Shown here: positions 37,470 through 49,406 of the stretch, piece by piece
How positions within the stretch are numbered: position 1 is the first letter of the stretch
Layout of the letters: each line of letters starts with the position of its first letter
Assembly (NCBI RefSeq): GCF_015832195.1
Contig: NC_052046.1
Location: 22,436,161 to 22,500,160 of the forward strand
Reading direction: 5' to 3'
Origin: Motacilla alba alba
Lineage: Eukaryota; Chordata; Aves; Passeriformes; Motacillidae
Length of the DNA stretch: 64,000 bases
Notes under the pieces: generated by a model
Seen by the model: only the letters and a program-made list of their open reading frames with translations
Told to the model about the DNA's origin: nothing
Databases searched by the model: none
Made by a program: the position numbers and the translations under genes

Positions 37470-40400
37470 ATCTTTCTGTGCTGTTTGTTTGGAATCAAAA
37501 CTTAGCTTTCTACTTCCTGCTCAAGACAGAAACTTTGTGTCTTAACTGTTAGAAGTCTGCTATACAACTCCTTACAGCTGCAGTTCCCCACATGCCGCAT
37601 TCAAATGGTGTTCTCCAGATAATTTGACTGCTTTTCTCACCATGATCTATCCATTAACCACAACACATCATGCTCCTAGGTTTCTCACATTTGCCATGGG
37701 GTCTACAATAAATATAACCTAACAGAATCAATATAATCAGCAGCAGACAGTGTTTAGAGCAGGGTATTAAAAATCAATTTCTTTTTTACACAGCAAAAAT
37801 GAAAAAGAGAAAGAAAAAAATACTTAGGAATGCTCTACTGATTGAAGTAACTTGTGTTGCTATGTATTTTCCTGGTTTCCTTTCCTCTGCTCCTTGGCAT
37901 AAGGCACCCTGATTTTGTGTTTGCATCAATCGAGATACTAAATAACTTTTTTTTTTTTTTTTTGCCACAGACTGTTAATTCTTATGGATTTTTCCCCATG
38001 TCTTGCCTGCATTCACTTGTCAACCTAGCTGCACATTTCAGTGAGGCACCTGAAATAACCTGACATTTTACAAATTGCCAGCAGCCTTCTGAGACAAATC
38101 TCTGTGCTTTGATGTGCTGAGAGCTGTTCCAGTTTTTCAATGTGTGCTGTTGTTCTTCCTGACCCTGAGTGTGATCTCAGACAGTTTACAGATACTCTTC
38201 TGTTAGAAAAGACATATAAAGCCTTACTTCTAGTTTTAGTCAGGAATCAGACTGCTGGTCTACAGATACTCAACTGAACAACTATACAACAAAGAATTGG
38301 AGAACTTGCACTGGTGATTCCAACAGATTCCCCCAAACGGAATGGCGTTAGGACTAGTCTTGTGTTTCTGCCTCAAAAGATGCTTGCATTAGAATAAAAA
38401 TGGTATATTTATGGTAAAAGAACTGTTTATAAAACTAATTTATTTGAACAACAGCCATGAAACTGAGTGATTAATGAAGGAAATTTAGAATCTGTAATAG
38501 AAGCAGAGTCTGAAATCAGCCTCTATAAACTACAAACTATACTTCGTTCTGATATGCAGGAAAGAGTGTGGTTTCCTGCAAAGAGATCTCTGATGAGCCA
38601 TCTGCAATCTCTCTCATAGAATGAAAACTATTATGCAACATAAAAGTCTTTTTGCATTTTTCTGACACTTTTGGAGCTGAAGTGCTCCAGCTAGTTAGTC
38701 TCTGAAGGTAAATAGGGATGGAAAGTTTGATCAAAGCAACTCAATTGTCAGTAGTTCAAGAAGGAAAAAATGAAGAATAAAAGTCAATTCCTCTATGGAA
38801 ACCTTTGTTTAATCTTTGAAAAGTCTACAGACTTTTCTTTGCCTCCTGGTACCTCAGAAGGCCTATCAGAGTTCGGACAGGTGTGTGGTTAGAATGTGCT
38901 TTATCATAGCAAACAGCCTTATTAAAGGACACCTATACTACTGCAGTCATTAAGAGTGATGAAAAACATGTGTTTATATATATACTCTGCCCCTACTCAC
39001 TTATTTAACTTACTTGAAACATTTTTTTTTTAGTTTCAAAACCACCTGTAATATGTGATCATTTATGATGTTGTTAGTGTCTGGGACCAGGTCTGAAATA
39101 ATGAAACTTGTGTCAACACAGAGCTTCATTCTAAGTATCCTTTTTTCATATTTGGTACAGAGACCAAACATAGCACATATATTAAAATAAAAATGTAGCT
39201 ACAATGAAATAAATGGTATAACAGGGATTAAATACAGTGCAAGATCCACTGTGAAGACTGAAGCTTCTTAGTCATGATACCATATGAAATGCTTTGAATT
39301 TCATTTAGAAATCAGGATATTCTGGGCTTGAAGCCAAAGCAGAGACTTAAGTTTAAAAGAAATTTTATGTACCAGGGAAAAAGCAGCTTTCCCCAGGAAA
39401 ACAATACAAGATTTTAATAATAATACAAAGAACATAAATTAGATGTCCATTAGAAAACAATATTAAAAAGGAATAAAGGCCTACAAAGTAAGATTCAAAA
39501 GTTTAGCAAGTAAATACTGAATGAAAAATTAATAATTAATTACACAAATGCAGTATTTTTTCCCACTGTGCAGCATTCTTGTTCTGATGTTCAACCTTCA
39601 GCCAGATTCAGTGATGCTTATGTATGCCCTTATATGATTTTTTCAGTGGTTTTAAAGTATTTATTGCATACAGTGTGCTAATTTTATATGCATATAGGTA
39701 TCACATAATATACAGTACAGAATTTTTAAATGTAATTAATATCATAGGCCCCAAATGAAGATGTAACTCTGCAACCATGTCAGTCAAATCTGTGAATTCC
39801 AACTTTAAATTGTAAAATCCAGATAAAATACAGATCTAATAAATCTATTATAATGATTTATAGCAAAATATGTACTTACAGTTATCTTCATTTGGTGTCT
39901 AGGTATGAATTATCCCTGTATCTTCTTCAGATGAGTATTTTGTAGTGCACTATTTAGATTACCATTTAAAATGTACTATATGCATTTGATGAGAGTTGAG
40001 GTGTTATAATACATGGTTAATGCTCTGCTCTGGTTAGATTAATGAGTAATTGCTAGCACTTTTATTACTTCAATCTTTGTTTCTGTAAATTTTGTAGTTA
40101 CACTCCTTTAAATACAAGTGTTTTAAAGGAAGGTCTAAGTTTTCCTAAATTTTAATCTTTTCTCTCTTTCATGAAGAGAGACATGTCTTAAAACATAGGG
40201 TCATGAAATTTGATTGAAAACAGTAGATAAAGCAAATTTATTCTGTGCAACTCTACAAAACTGGGTTTTTTTCCCGTTTTGTATTAGCCCATTGTACCCT
40301 TAGTAGGATATTCATGTTCTTCATGCCCTAGACTAGTCAGTTAAGTTTTTGAAGGACATGCCTGATATGTCAGTTTCTGAGGGTTAATAATTTAATAAGA

Positions 40401-41209
40401 ATTTTATTGTTGCTACAAAGGTCTAGTAGATAATCCACTGTTGCCCAGATTTTATAAGTAGTTGAGAGAAATTGATTTAAGATTAATGGATCTGGAGGCA
40501 ATACCCATAAACTTATCTTCATGCATATAGTAACATCCCCAGACTGACAGACAGACAGATAGCAGTTTTTTTTTTTCTCTACTGAATTAAACATTTAATA
40601 AAGTCAGTATTATCTCTATTTTATATTTGTTTAAAAATTGATGCATTTAAGCATGCACTTTGAATTTATGAGTTCTCAATTAGCATACTGGGACTTGAAC
40701 AAATTTTGAAGGTCCTGCTGTGGATTAGTAAATAAAATATAACTTCCTACCCTTGTTCTGTTTTCCTAACATCTTCTGAAGGTAATGCCAGAGGCTGAGT
40801 AGGGTGAAAGAGCTAACTATTGGTGGCCAACATGAATTCTTTTGTATTATATTTCTTTACTGTGTCTTTCAGGTTTTTACCTCTGGTTTTGGTTGCTTAC
40901 TTGTTTGTGGAAAATGCACCTGAATGCCCAGTTTTATTTGATTCATGAGCTTGTTCATGTTTAAGAACTAAATTTCATCATTTGGCTGTAAATGATGACA
41001 GCATTTTATAGGGAAAAAAAAAAACAACCCAACCCTTATATAACAGTTTTGTTGTCAAAGATATGTACCTATCAATTAACAAATTCCTTAATTTTAATCT
41101 TACCCCCACAGAGCAGATTGTTAATGTTATTAATATTCTGAGTATTATGTGTCTACTTACACAAAAGCTATTCTAAAATTTGCCAAATTTCAAATACATT
41201 TGGCAGCAA
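37470..41209. other. Intergenic, no gene recognised
   Basis: AT-rich intergenic DNA with a poly-T run near 37949-37966. I see no coding exon, RNA gene or known repeat family. Confidence 0.6.
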
Positions 41210-41530
41210 CACAGAATGGGTCAGGTTGGGAGGACCCACAGTGGGTCATGTGATCCAACCTCCCTGCTCTAGCAGGGTTGTCCCAGAAGACATTTCACAG
41301 GATTGTATCCAGACAGTTCTTGAATATTTCCAGTGAGGCAGATGCCACAGCCTCTCTGGTCAGTCTGTTCCAGTGCATGGTCACCTGCACAGTAAAGAAG
41401 TTCTTCCTCATGTCCAGGTGGAGCTTCCTATGCATCAGTGTCTGACCATTGGCTCTTGTTTTATTGTTAAGCACCACTGAGAAAAACCTGAATCAATTGT
41501 CTTGACATCCTTCAGATACTTATAGATGAA
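41210..41530 (-). mobile_element. CR1 LINE 3' end
   Basis: Minus-strand CR1. It starts at CACAGAATGGGTCAGG and runs through CAACCTCCCTGCTCTAGCAG and GTTCTTCCTCATGTCCAGGT, the inverted CR1 3' region. Its 3' end matches the copy at 58491-59755, so both belong to one subfamily, distinct from the copy at 36074. Confidence 0.92.
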
Positions 41531-44500
41531 TGAGTAACATTTTCCTGTACCATAAAAGCTTTGAAATAAAATGTACTAGTTTTTAGGAGTTTTACTCAAG
41601 AAATCAGAACTTTTTTTTTAACAAGAACAAGGATTGAGTTAAACTTTGCAATATATGATGCAAATAGATGTTTCTTTCAAAACTTTTCTATGAAGCCCTA
41701 TAATAGGAGTAACTGAAGACACAGTTTTAATAACCATTTAAGTAAAGTGTCCTATAAAAAGCTGGTCCTATGTATTTTGTCTCTGAAAACGAAGTGCCTA
41801 TCTCTCAAGCCAGTAGCACTTATGTTATTAGTAAGCCATAAAAGTTGACACTCATGGTAAAATGCAGGTAGCCGAGAGATGGACACATATATCTGTGCCA
41901 TATACACTTCCTGAAACAAGCTACAGAAGTCTAAGCAAAAATTAGAAGTTCAAAATTGGAACAATTTTAAACAGTAATCCACACTGTTGCTTATATTTAC
42001 TTCCACCACCACCTGTTTTCCAGGTGTACTTGCTAATGTTTTTTCATGAGTTGTAATTAAAATAAAATATTTTTCTAATTTTATATTTGCAGGCATATTC
42101 CTTCTCATCTTCAGTTTTAATATGGGGTTTTTCAGGCCAGATAGTTCTTCAGCCAGTGTCACAGAGACAATGAAACAGAGATCCAAAGGGAAGCTGCCAT
42201 CACCTTATCTATGAAGAGGCTACCACATATCCATAACACATTACCCCAACTTAAGGCAAGTTCAGTCTTTGTTGTGCACTATGTATTACTGCAGTTTCTT
42301 CTGAATAATTTATAGCTGTTGCTGTGCAAACTGGGTTAGTATTAGGAGTCCCAGAAATGTCAGGTTTCAGAATAACCTTTCTATCGTGAAAGTATTCAGT
42401 GTGAAATACTATATTAAAGGAGGAGTGAAGCTGAGCTTTTGAAATCACTAAAGGCAGGAAATGCAGAGTTAAGGTTGCCATGGACGCCTTAATTCTACAC
42501 CTTTAGGTAAGTAGTATTCTGTGGTTTTAATTACTTCCCCTTTATCCAACTCTATATAAGTGGCTTTTTTAATGTGAATTCTAATTATATTGAGTGCTAC
42601 TTACAATGCATATTAGTGGCACTGGCTACTCAGCAAACATGAGAAATCAGATGTTGACTGTGGCTGACTCTATCTGTCACTCTCATATTAAAGTGACTGT
42701 ATGATGTGTACTTAGAAACTGATATTACGGCTAACTTTTGGCCAAGGAATTAAAACGCACGTCTTCTGAGTTAGAATTGCACAGTATGGCCATCGCATTT
42801 CAAAGTATTATCACATGAAGAGCAAAATCTTAGAAAACACAAGTAATCTACAAGAGGTAAACTGAATACAGTAACTTCAGTATAGTTTCATTTAACCAGT
42901 ATAATGGTACACTTCTTCAACAAGGTGTGAAAATAAAAGATAAAAGTTTGTGATTTGCAAATGTATCTTCTTCCTTACAGTTCACATTCTACTTCATAGG
43001 ACAGAGCTCTTGCTCCTTCTCCAGTTTCCTTCCCAGCAACTTGGTGAGCAGTATCAAGCCTCTGCAAAGCTTGTGTTTGGCTACAAGCCTGCATATTCTC
43101 TTGCCCAATTCAGAATTCCTGCATCTGCCAGATAAAGGGGTAGATTTATGTGAAGTTGTGTCTTCTTTTAATTGGCTATTCTCAAATGATATGCAAGGAA
43201 TGCACAGATGTTGAACATTAGGAACCTCAAGGCTTAAAAACACTCCCCCACTCCTCCCTCCTTCTCATACATACGCTCTCAGTACTCACATGTAAAAACC
43301 ACAGTGATTATTTTACAATATTTTAATAATCTTCAGGTGAAACTGCAAAACCAAAACTGAGTGATGTCTCTAAGTAAACTTGGTGTAAAAAGACAGAAAT
43401 GACAAGTTGACCTAATCAGTCTAGTGGCATAAACTGTGCTTTCTGTATGGTCAGAAAAAGCATTGGAGGAAATAACAGCCACAAATAAACCTAAGTAACA
43501 AATAAAAGCATTAGTCAGGGATCAGTATCTTTTAAAAAATCCAGTAGGGGTGTACTGCCACAGAGCTGTGTAGGAGATGTGCAATACATTTCTGGTGGCA
43601 AGACAATGAAATGTTGGAAGTCGGTGCTGGAAAATTAGCATTCACTGGCAACAGCACTGAGTTAGAAATATTGGACCATAAGGCATCTCAGGGAATTATG
43701 TCATACAGTTGCTTTCAAAATCAAATCTAGTCTTAGTTTGAGAGTACCACATTTACTTTAATATAAGGCAACACTTATGTTTCTTCATCTATTCCAGGAG
43801 AAAAAACAGTGGCTGTGAAATTGGTCCAGAATCCCTCCAGGCCCACCTGATGTAACAGTGAAGTTTACTGTAGACTGATAAAAATGCAGACAAAAACCTT
43901 GGGCTCAGGGAAGAGGATGATATTTACTCTCCTCCCCTCTTTTCTCCACTTATGTATTAAATGCAGATCTTGCAAAGAAAAATAATGGAGAAGGGATTCT
44001 ACTCACTGAAAGAATCATGTGTGGGGAGGGAAATTTGTTATTAGACAGGAGAAAAGAGGGCAAGAAGAAGATATAAAGGAGTAGGAGAAGGAAGGAGACA
44101 CTAAATAGCAGTGATGCATGAGAAGTGAGGCAAGTGTGAGGTGCTGGCTCCTTCACCTTCAACAGGAATAAACATCCTTGGTTTCCTTAGGGATTGTAGA
44201 ATTTAAGCTCACCTGGTATTGAACCAACAGTTCAAACAAAGAGAACAAAATAGCTGATGTAAGGGAGTGGTAGTACCCCAGCCCTGAGCCATGGAGGAAG
44301 TACTACCTGCAGGCTGTGAGCTGTTGTAGCAAAGATGTCTATGTCCTTAGTTACCTCTACCTTTTCCCAAATGGAGTCAGAGATGGCTGCCATCTGTGAT
44401 TACTTTTCAGTCATTGCTTTTTTTGCACCTAATCCTTGTTTAGGAAGGCTACTCGTTAAAGTACGATCTTCTTGAGGAGCAAGAACCTTTGGAGTACCAG

Positions 44501-47500
44501 AAAAAAACACTTATGGAAGGCTTACACTTTTTAATTGTTTTGTCATTTAATAGCTCTTTTTGCTCCTTTGCTTGTATTAAACTCACCCAAAATATTTGGA
44601 GAACATAAGAACATGTCATATTGGATTTTACTTCATAAACCAAACAAGCCAATTTTAGTTTTCTATTCTCACATAATTGCTCTGAGGTTCCCTAAACAAC
44701 TCTTTAACAGTTTCTGGTTTTGCTGCAGCTAGAATTCTTCTGTTTTGAGTGTGTCAACTAGATCTGTACAAACAATTGCTGTTCAAATATTTTCACTGCG
44801 TAATATCCTGTAATGGGATTCCCCTGTCTTTTCCATAGTAATGGTAGCTCATAGCCAGTGTGCAATCAAGTGGTACAGATCTGGTTTTGCATGGAGAAAA
44901 AACAGGTACTATGCAAAGTTAGGCAAAATGCAGACCTTTGTAGTGCTTCTTGATGTTCCAGCTGTGTACTTCTGCTGTTCCAGGACTTTGAGCAGTGGCT
45001 GTGTTGATACACAGCAGGCTTGAGATTCAGACAGCACAGCCATCTGGGGTTTTTTTCCATCTACAGGTATACCCCTGAGAGACTCAAAGTAGCATTTCTT
45101 TCAGAGATACCAGTAACTGCTGCCAAGTTTACAGGTGTTGCCCCAGCTCGTTGGCCATCCTGGGCAAGGGTGTCAGAACAGGGTTTGGCAGCTCAATAGC
45201 TGGCTATGAATATACATGCCAGGAGTATGCTACTTCAACTCTGTAAAATAACACTCTTTCTCCTGCACCACCCTGTGCTTTGCCTTGCCTGAAGCCATCT
45301 GTCTCTTATTTGATTGTGGCATTACTTGGTATTTTTGTGAAGGAACAGCCACTAAGCTGCTGCTGATTTCCAGGCATGCTCAAGACTGCCTCCATCAAAG
45401 TGCTCTAGACAAAAAATGTTCTAAAATACGAGGGGGAAAACCCCAAAGCAACTAACTTAGAGCTAAAAGTCTTGTCATCACTATTAAAATTCTCCATTTT
45501 ATATCACTTCAGTCTTCAAGATGAGGTGATTGTGTATTTCTCCTGTTAATATCTAGATTAATCACCTGGCTTGCTTGCTTTGTATCTGTATGTTCTGCCT
45601 TAGCTGACATAGATCACCATGCTTTTGTATCATATATTAATTTGGGGAATGGCAAGACAGAAAAGGGATTTCAGTAAGGTTGGCAAGTATAAACAGAGGC
45701 TTTTTCCACAATACAAATAATGTTAACTCTACAAAATCAACCTGGAAACTAATCAAGATTGTAAAAGGATGTAATTGAGACAAAGCTTAAATCTTAGAGA
45801 AACCTGTCAGAACTGGAGGCAATGTTACAATGAATATGGAAGAGAAGTAGTCAATTAGGTGGACTTTCTGCACTTCAATGTAATAATAAATAAAATTTGT
45901 TTAAATGAAGAATTAAGAATGAAAAAAACTAGATTTACTTGAAGTAAACCTTTCTTTGTCCCTACAGTTCTGTTGCCCTACCCAGGATCTTATCTGTCCC
46001 AGTACTCATATTTTATTACTTCAGAAGGGCATGAAATTTACAGCTCATTTATTTCACAAGTCAATAAAGACATTGTTGATATTCCATGCTTCTTTTTCCA
46101 TGTTTGTGATTCTGGTCACACCTCTGATTCTCAAGTGAACACACTATTCTTCACCCCAGGGTTCAGTGTGTATTTGTCTATTTTTATATTTTTCTCTTTT
46201 ATCTTCATTCTCGGGGATTTCTGGGTTTGCACCCATGCTGTAGAAAAGTATACTTCATGCAAGACAAATATGTGAACAAGTTGAAAGGCAGAGACAGATG
46301 GAATCATCTTTGTGATATCTAAACAAAATACTGTGAACATAATGAAATACTAAAGCATTTGCAATAGCGTGTGTGCTTGAGCTGAACCAACAAAACTGAT
46401 GCAGCAGTTACTCATATATGAAATTAAAGCCTTAGTTTCCTTGCTGTTGACCTGCCATTACTGCAGGTCATGCAGAATATAATTTCAGACTTTTAGAAGC
46501 TAATGAATATAGACTCCTAGCTACTTGACATCAGTGAATACATACATGTAAGCTACTTGTTTATGCTTGCCTAGTTGGTATTAATTTTGATCTTTTTCAC
46601 TCTAATCATATAGAAGAAGGAATGGTTGTGGATCTCCATCTTCCTCCCACCCCAACACCAGAGAGTACCTCTGTTTTATGATAGAAGTCTGCACACATAG
46701 TTTGATTTTTAGTGGAAAATATATAGAACTTCATATTTCAGAGCTAGCAGGTGAAGTCCAACCACAGCAATTGCAGTCCAGCGAAGTAAGGCAGCCTCAT
46801 CATAACTATGCGGGTTCTGAGCATTGCACACAACAAACCTTAGACTGTTGTCACTCAGATTAAAGTTTTTTTTAGCTCAGTGCCTTTAGTGTAGCTTATG
46901 AGGTGGTGTGTGGGAAATGAGAAATGGGCAACTGAGGAAGCTGTTCTTTTCTGCCTCATGAGGCAGTATGCCTTGCTGCTACTGTCATAGTAATGATTCA
47001 TGCTGGGTTTCCCATGATTTTTTGTGACTGGGGGAGGTTTGCCTTGATATTTAATTTATCATCTTTGTTTTTCCCATAACTGATTACTTTTAGAGGTCAA
47101 AATGTTGAAACAAGCGTCTGTAAAACATGCATCTGTAAATTAAAATAAGTTTTGAAACGTGCATCCTGACTCTAGGAAGATCAGGTTGTTAGGTGAATGC
47201 TTTAGCCATCTTTTATTCCAGCCTCTTAATGGGATACACTTGGTCACAAGTAATAGAGGTTCTATGAGAGGACAAGCAACCCTTTGTTAAAGCAACAGCT
47301 TTAACATGGTTGGTTTTATCATGCTTTACAATTCTGTAACACACACTGGTAATATTCTGGGCTTCTTCAATTTTAATGTGGAGATTGGTATCTAGTATAG
47401 TATCAATATCTTCCTCTTATGCTCATTGTAGTTTAATATGCCTCTGGTAGCTACAACCTCAGTTGAGCAGAATACACCATGAAAATACTGAAAGACATCC

Positions 47501-48120
47501 TAGCAAGGAGCCTGTTCCACTTAGGGCATCGCAATGCCACTGGCAGTGTACTGGAGTAGTTAAACCTAATGTTTACAAATTGAGGCAATCTCAGGGAGTT
47601 AATGGAAGTATTTGCAGAACTTAAGATGAGGTATATCCCTGCAAGATAGTACAGGATACTGGACCTCGGGCAACCGTGATGGATTAGAAACGTGCTGTTT
47701 GCATGGCACAACTGAAGAACTCAGCCTAATATTGCAGATCCTGGGTAGCTTACAGTGCTGGCTCTTTCTTTTCGATAGTACTAGGGTGGATGTGCGGGAA
47801 TGTACGTTTTTGGGGGAACAATTTTAGAGCGGCTGCCGTGTTTCTTCCCCGTTTTTCCGGTAACGCTGTCTGTGTTAAGTGTCTGCAGAGTGTCTGCAGA
47901 GCATGGGATGCGGGCCTGTGTTTTAGCAAGGCGAAGGGCTGAGAAGTTGCAGTAGCCACGTTCCGGAGACGGCTCCGCACCGCCTTCGCCCGTGACTCCG
48001 TGACACCACCTCTCCCCACCGAGCCGCCGGGCGCGGCGTTGCCGTGGAGACGGCGCCGCGGAGGGGGGCGGGAGGAGGCGGCCCAGGCGCCGCCAGCACC
48101 CCGAGCCCTCCCCGCCCCGC
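41531..48120. other. Intergenic, upstream of HOMER1
   Basis: AT-rich until about 47.8 kb, then increasingly GC-rich into the HOMER1 CpG island. It contains a purine-rich tract at about 44040-44100. Small ORFs (for example 45973-46275) show no domain. Distal HOMER1 enhancers could lie here but none can be identified by eye. Confidence 0.55.
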
Positions 48121-48129
48121 TCTCCCCCC

Positions 48130-48290
48130 GCCGCCGTTCCCTATTATAGAAGAGCTTCCGGCGGCATGGACTACTCTGACATCATCCTCCGCACCCCGGT
48201 GACATCAGCGCCGGGAGCGGGGTGTGACGTCAGTGCGTAGGGGAGCGCGGTGACGTGTTCTATTTAAAGCTCCCCGGGCGGAGGATGGAG
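48130..48290 (+). promoter_or_regulatory. HOMER1: HOMER1 core promoter with CRE cluster and TATA-like box
   Basis: Four cAMP-response-element-type sites: TGACATCA at 48177-48184 and 48200-48207, a perfect palindromic TGACGTCA at 48225-48232, and TGACGTG at 48251-48257. A TATA-like TATTTAAA follows at 48261-48268, so transcription should start at about 48290. An AT-rich CTATTATAG lies at 48141. HOMER1 is an activity-induced immediate-early gene in neurons, and CREB/ATF binding here fits that known behaviour. Confidence 0.85.
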
Positions 48291-49401
48291 GCAGAGCGGG
48301 CAGGTGGCGCCGCGAGCTGCAGCGTGGTGGCCGCTTGTGGCGCGGCGCTCTAGGGCAGGGCGCGGCTCCACTCCGCTCTTCTCGCTCCTTCCCTTCCTTT
48401 CCCGTTCCCTGGGAAGGAGGAGCGGGACGGAGGTGCGGGCTGCGCGCGGCGGCTGCGCCTGCCCGCCGCGAGGGGACGAGCGGGCGGTGGCGGAGGTGTG
48501 AGGCGGAGGCGGGGGATGCGAGCAGGCAGCGGCTCGGTGGCGCCGGAGCAGCCGGGCACCGCCTGAAGCGGCCATCGCTCCCGCCCTCCGTCACCCCAGC
48601 GGGGCAGAGCCCACGGCCGCGCCGCAGAACAGCGCGGGCTTGACGGCGGCAGCCCCTCCCGCCGCCCGCTGTCAGTGACCGATCCGCCGCGCCCCAGGAC
48701 GATGCCCGCCCGCTCGCTGCAGAAGAAGGCGTGACGGCGAGGAGCGGGCCCGCCGCCGCGGGAAGGAGGAGCGCTGCTCCGCATCTCCGCAGCCGGGGGT
48801 GGGCGGGCGGGCGGATCGGGGGAACGCGGCGCCCCGGTGCCCGCGGGCGACGCGCGGCCGCAGCTCGTCGGTAGCGGCCTTTCGCCGGGAGTCCGATGCC
48901 AGCGCCGGTGCCACGGCTCGCTCTGCCTTCTCGGGAGAATGCATCTGTGCCCGCCACGCTGCTGGCGGCGGTGCTAGGGGGAGCGTCGGCGTGGAGCTCT
49001 GTGCCAACCGCCTGCCCCATCCCGCTCCGCCTCTGAGGCACACGGAGCCCTCCGCGGCCGCGCACGTCCCGGCGAGAAGCGCCGCAGCCGCCGCCAGTCC
49101 CTCGCGAAGAAGGCGAGCGCCTCCCCGTTCGCCTGCAGGAGGGGACTCGTCCGCCCCCGAAGCCACCGCTGCCGCCCGCCCGGGGGCCGGAGCCGCTGCC
49201 TGCGGGCGCCCGGCGGGGCCGGTGGCCATGGGAGCCCGGCCCGCGGGGGGCGCTCCCTAGGGCGCGGGCGGCCCCGCTTGGCCCCCGGCAGCTGCGGCGA
49301 GCCCAGAGCAGCGGCCCGCCGCCACGGGGTTGCGGAGCTGCCGGAGCGGCGAGGACCACCCGGGGACGCGGCACCACCGGTGCCAGGCGCTGCCGGCCGC
49401 C
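48290..49401 (+). other. HOMER1: HOMER1 5' UTR (exon 1), with upstream ORFs
   Basis: From the predicted start site to the ATG, about 1.1 kb of GC-rich leader. It has several ATGs. Upstream ORFs read at 48702-48734 (10 codons), 48896-49036 (46 codons) and 49228-49260 (10 codons, strong context with G at -3 and +4). Long GC-rich leaders with upstream ORFs usually lower basal translation; that effect is inferred. The 5' boundary is approximate. Confidence 0.7.
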
Positions 49402-49406
49402 ATGGG
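49402..49406 (+). CDS. HOMER1: HOMER1 exon 1 coding part (first five bases)
   Basis: Homer1 is a postsynaptic scaffold. Its N-terminal EVH1 domain binds group I mGluRs, Shank and IP3 receptors; long isoforms multimerise by a C-terminal coiled coil and the short inducible Homer1a blocks them. In vertebrates exon 1 encodes only the initiator Met and part of Gly2. Here GCCGCC|ATGGG|GTAAGG shows exactly that: an ideal Kozak context, five coding bases and a strong donor. Orientation next to TENT2 agrees with human synteny, where HOMER1 and TENT2 are divergent neighbours. EVH1 exon 2 is not in the window. Assignment rests on synteny, exon structure and the CRE-rich promoter rather than on protein similarity. 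Confidence 0.85.

Noticed and set aside
45958..46275. Possible exon: 100-residue ORF after a CTTTGTCCCTACAG acceptor-like site
   Set aside because: No homologous protein recognised and no matching donor or partner exon; probably chance.
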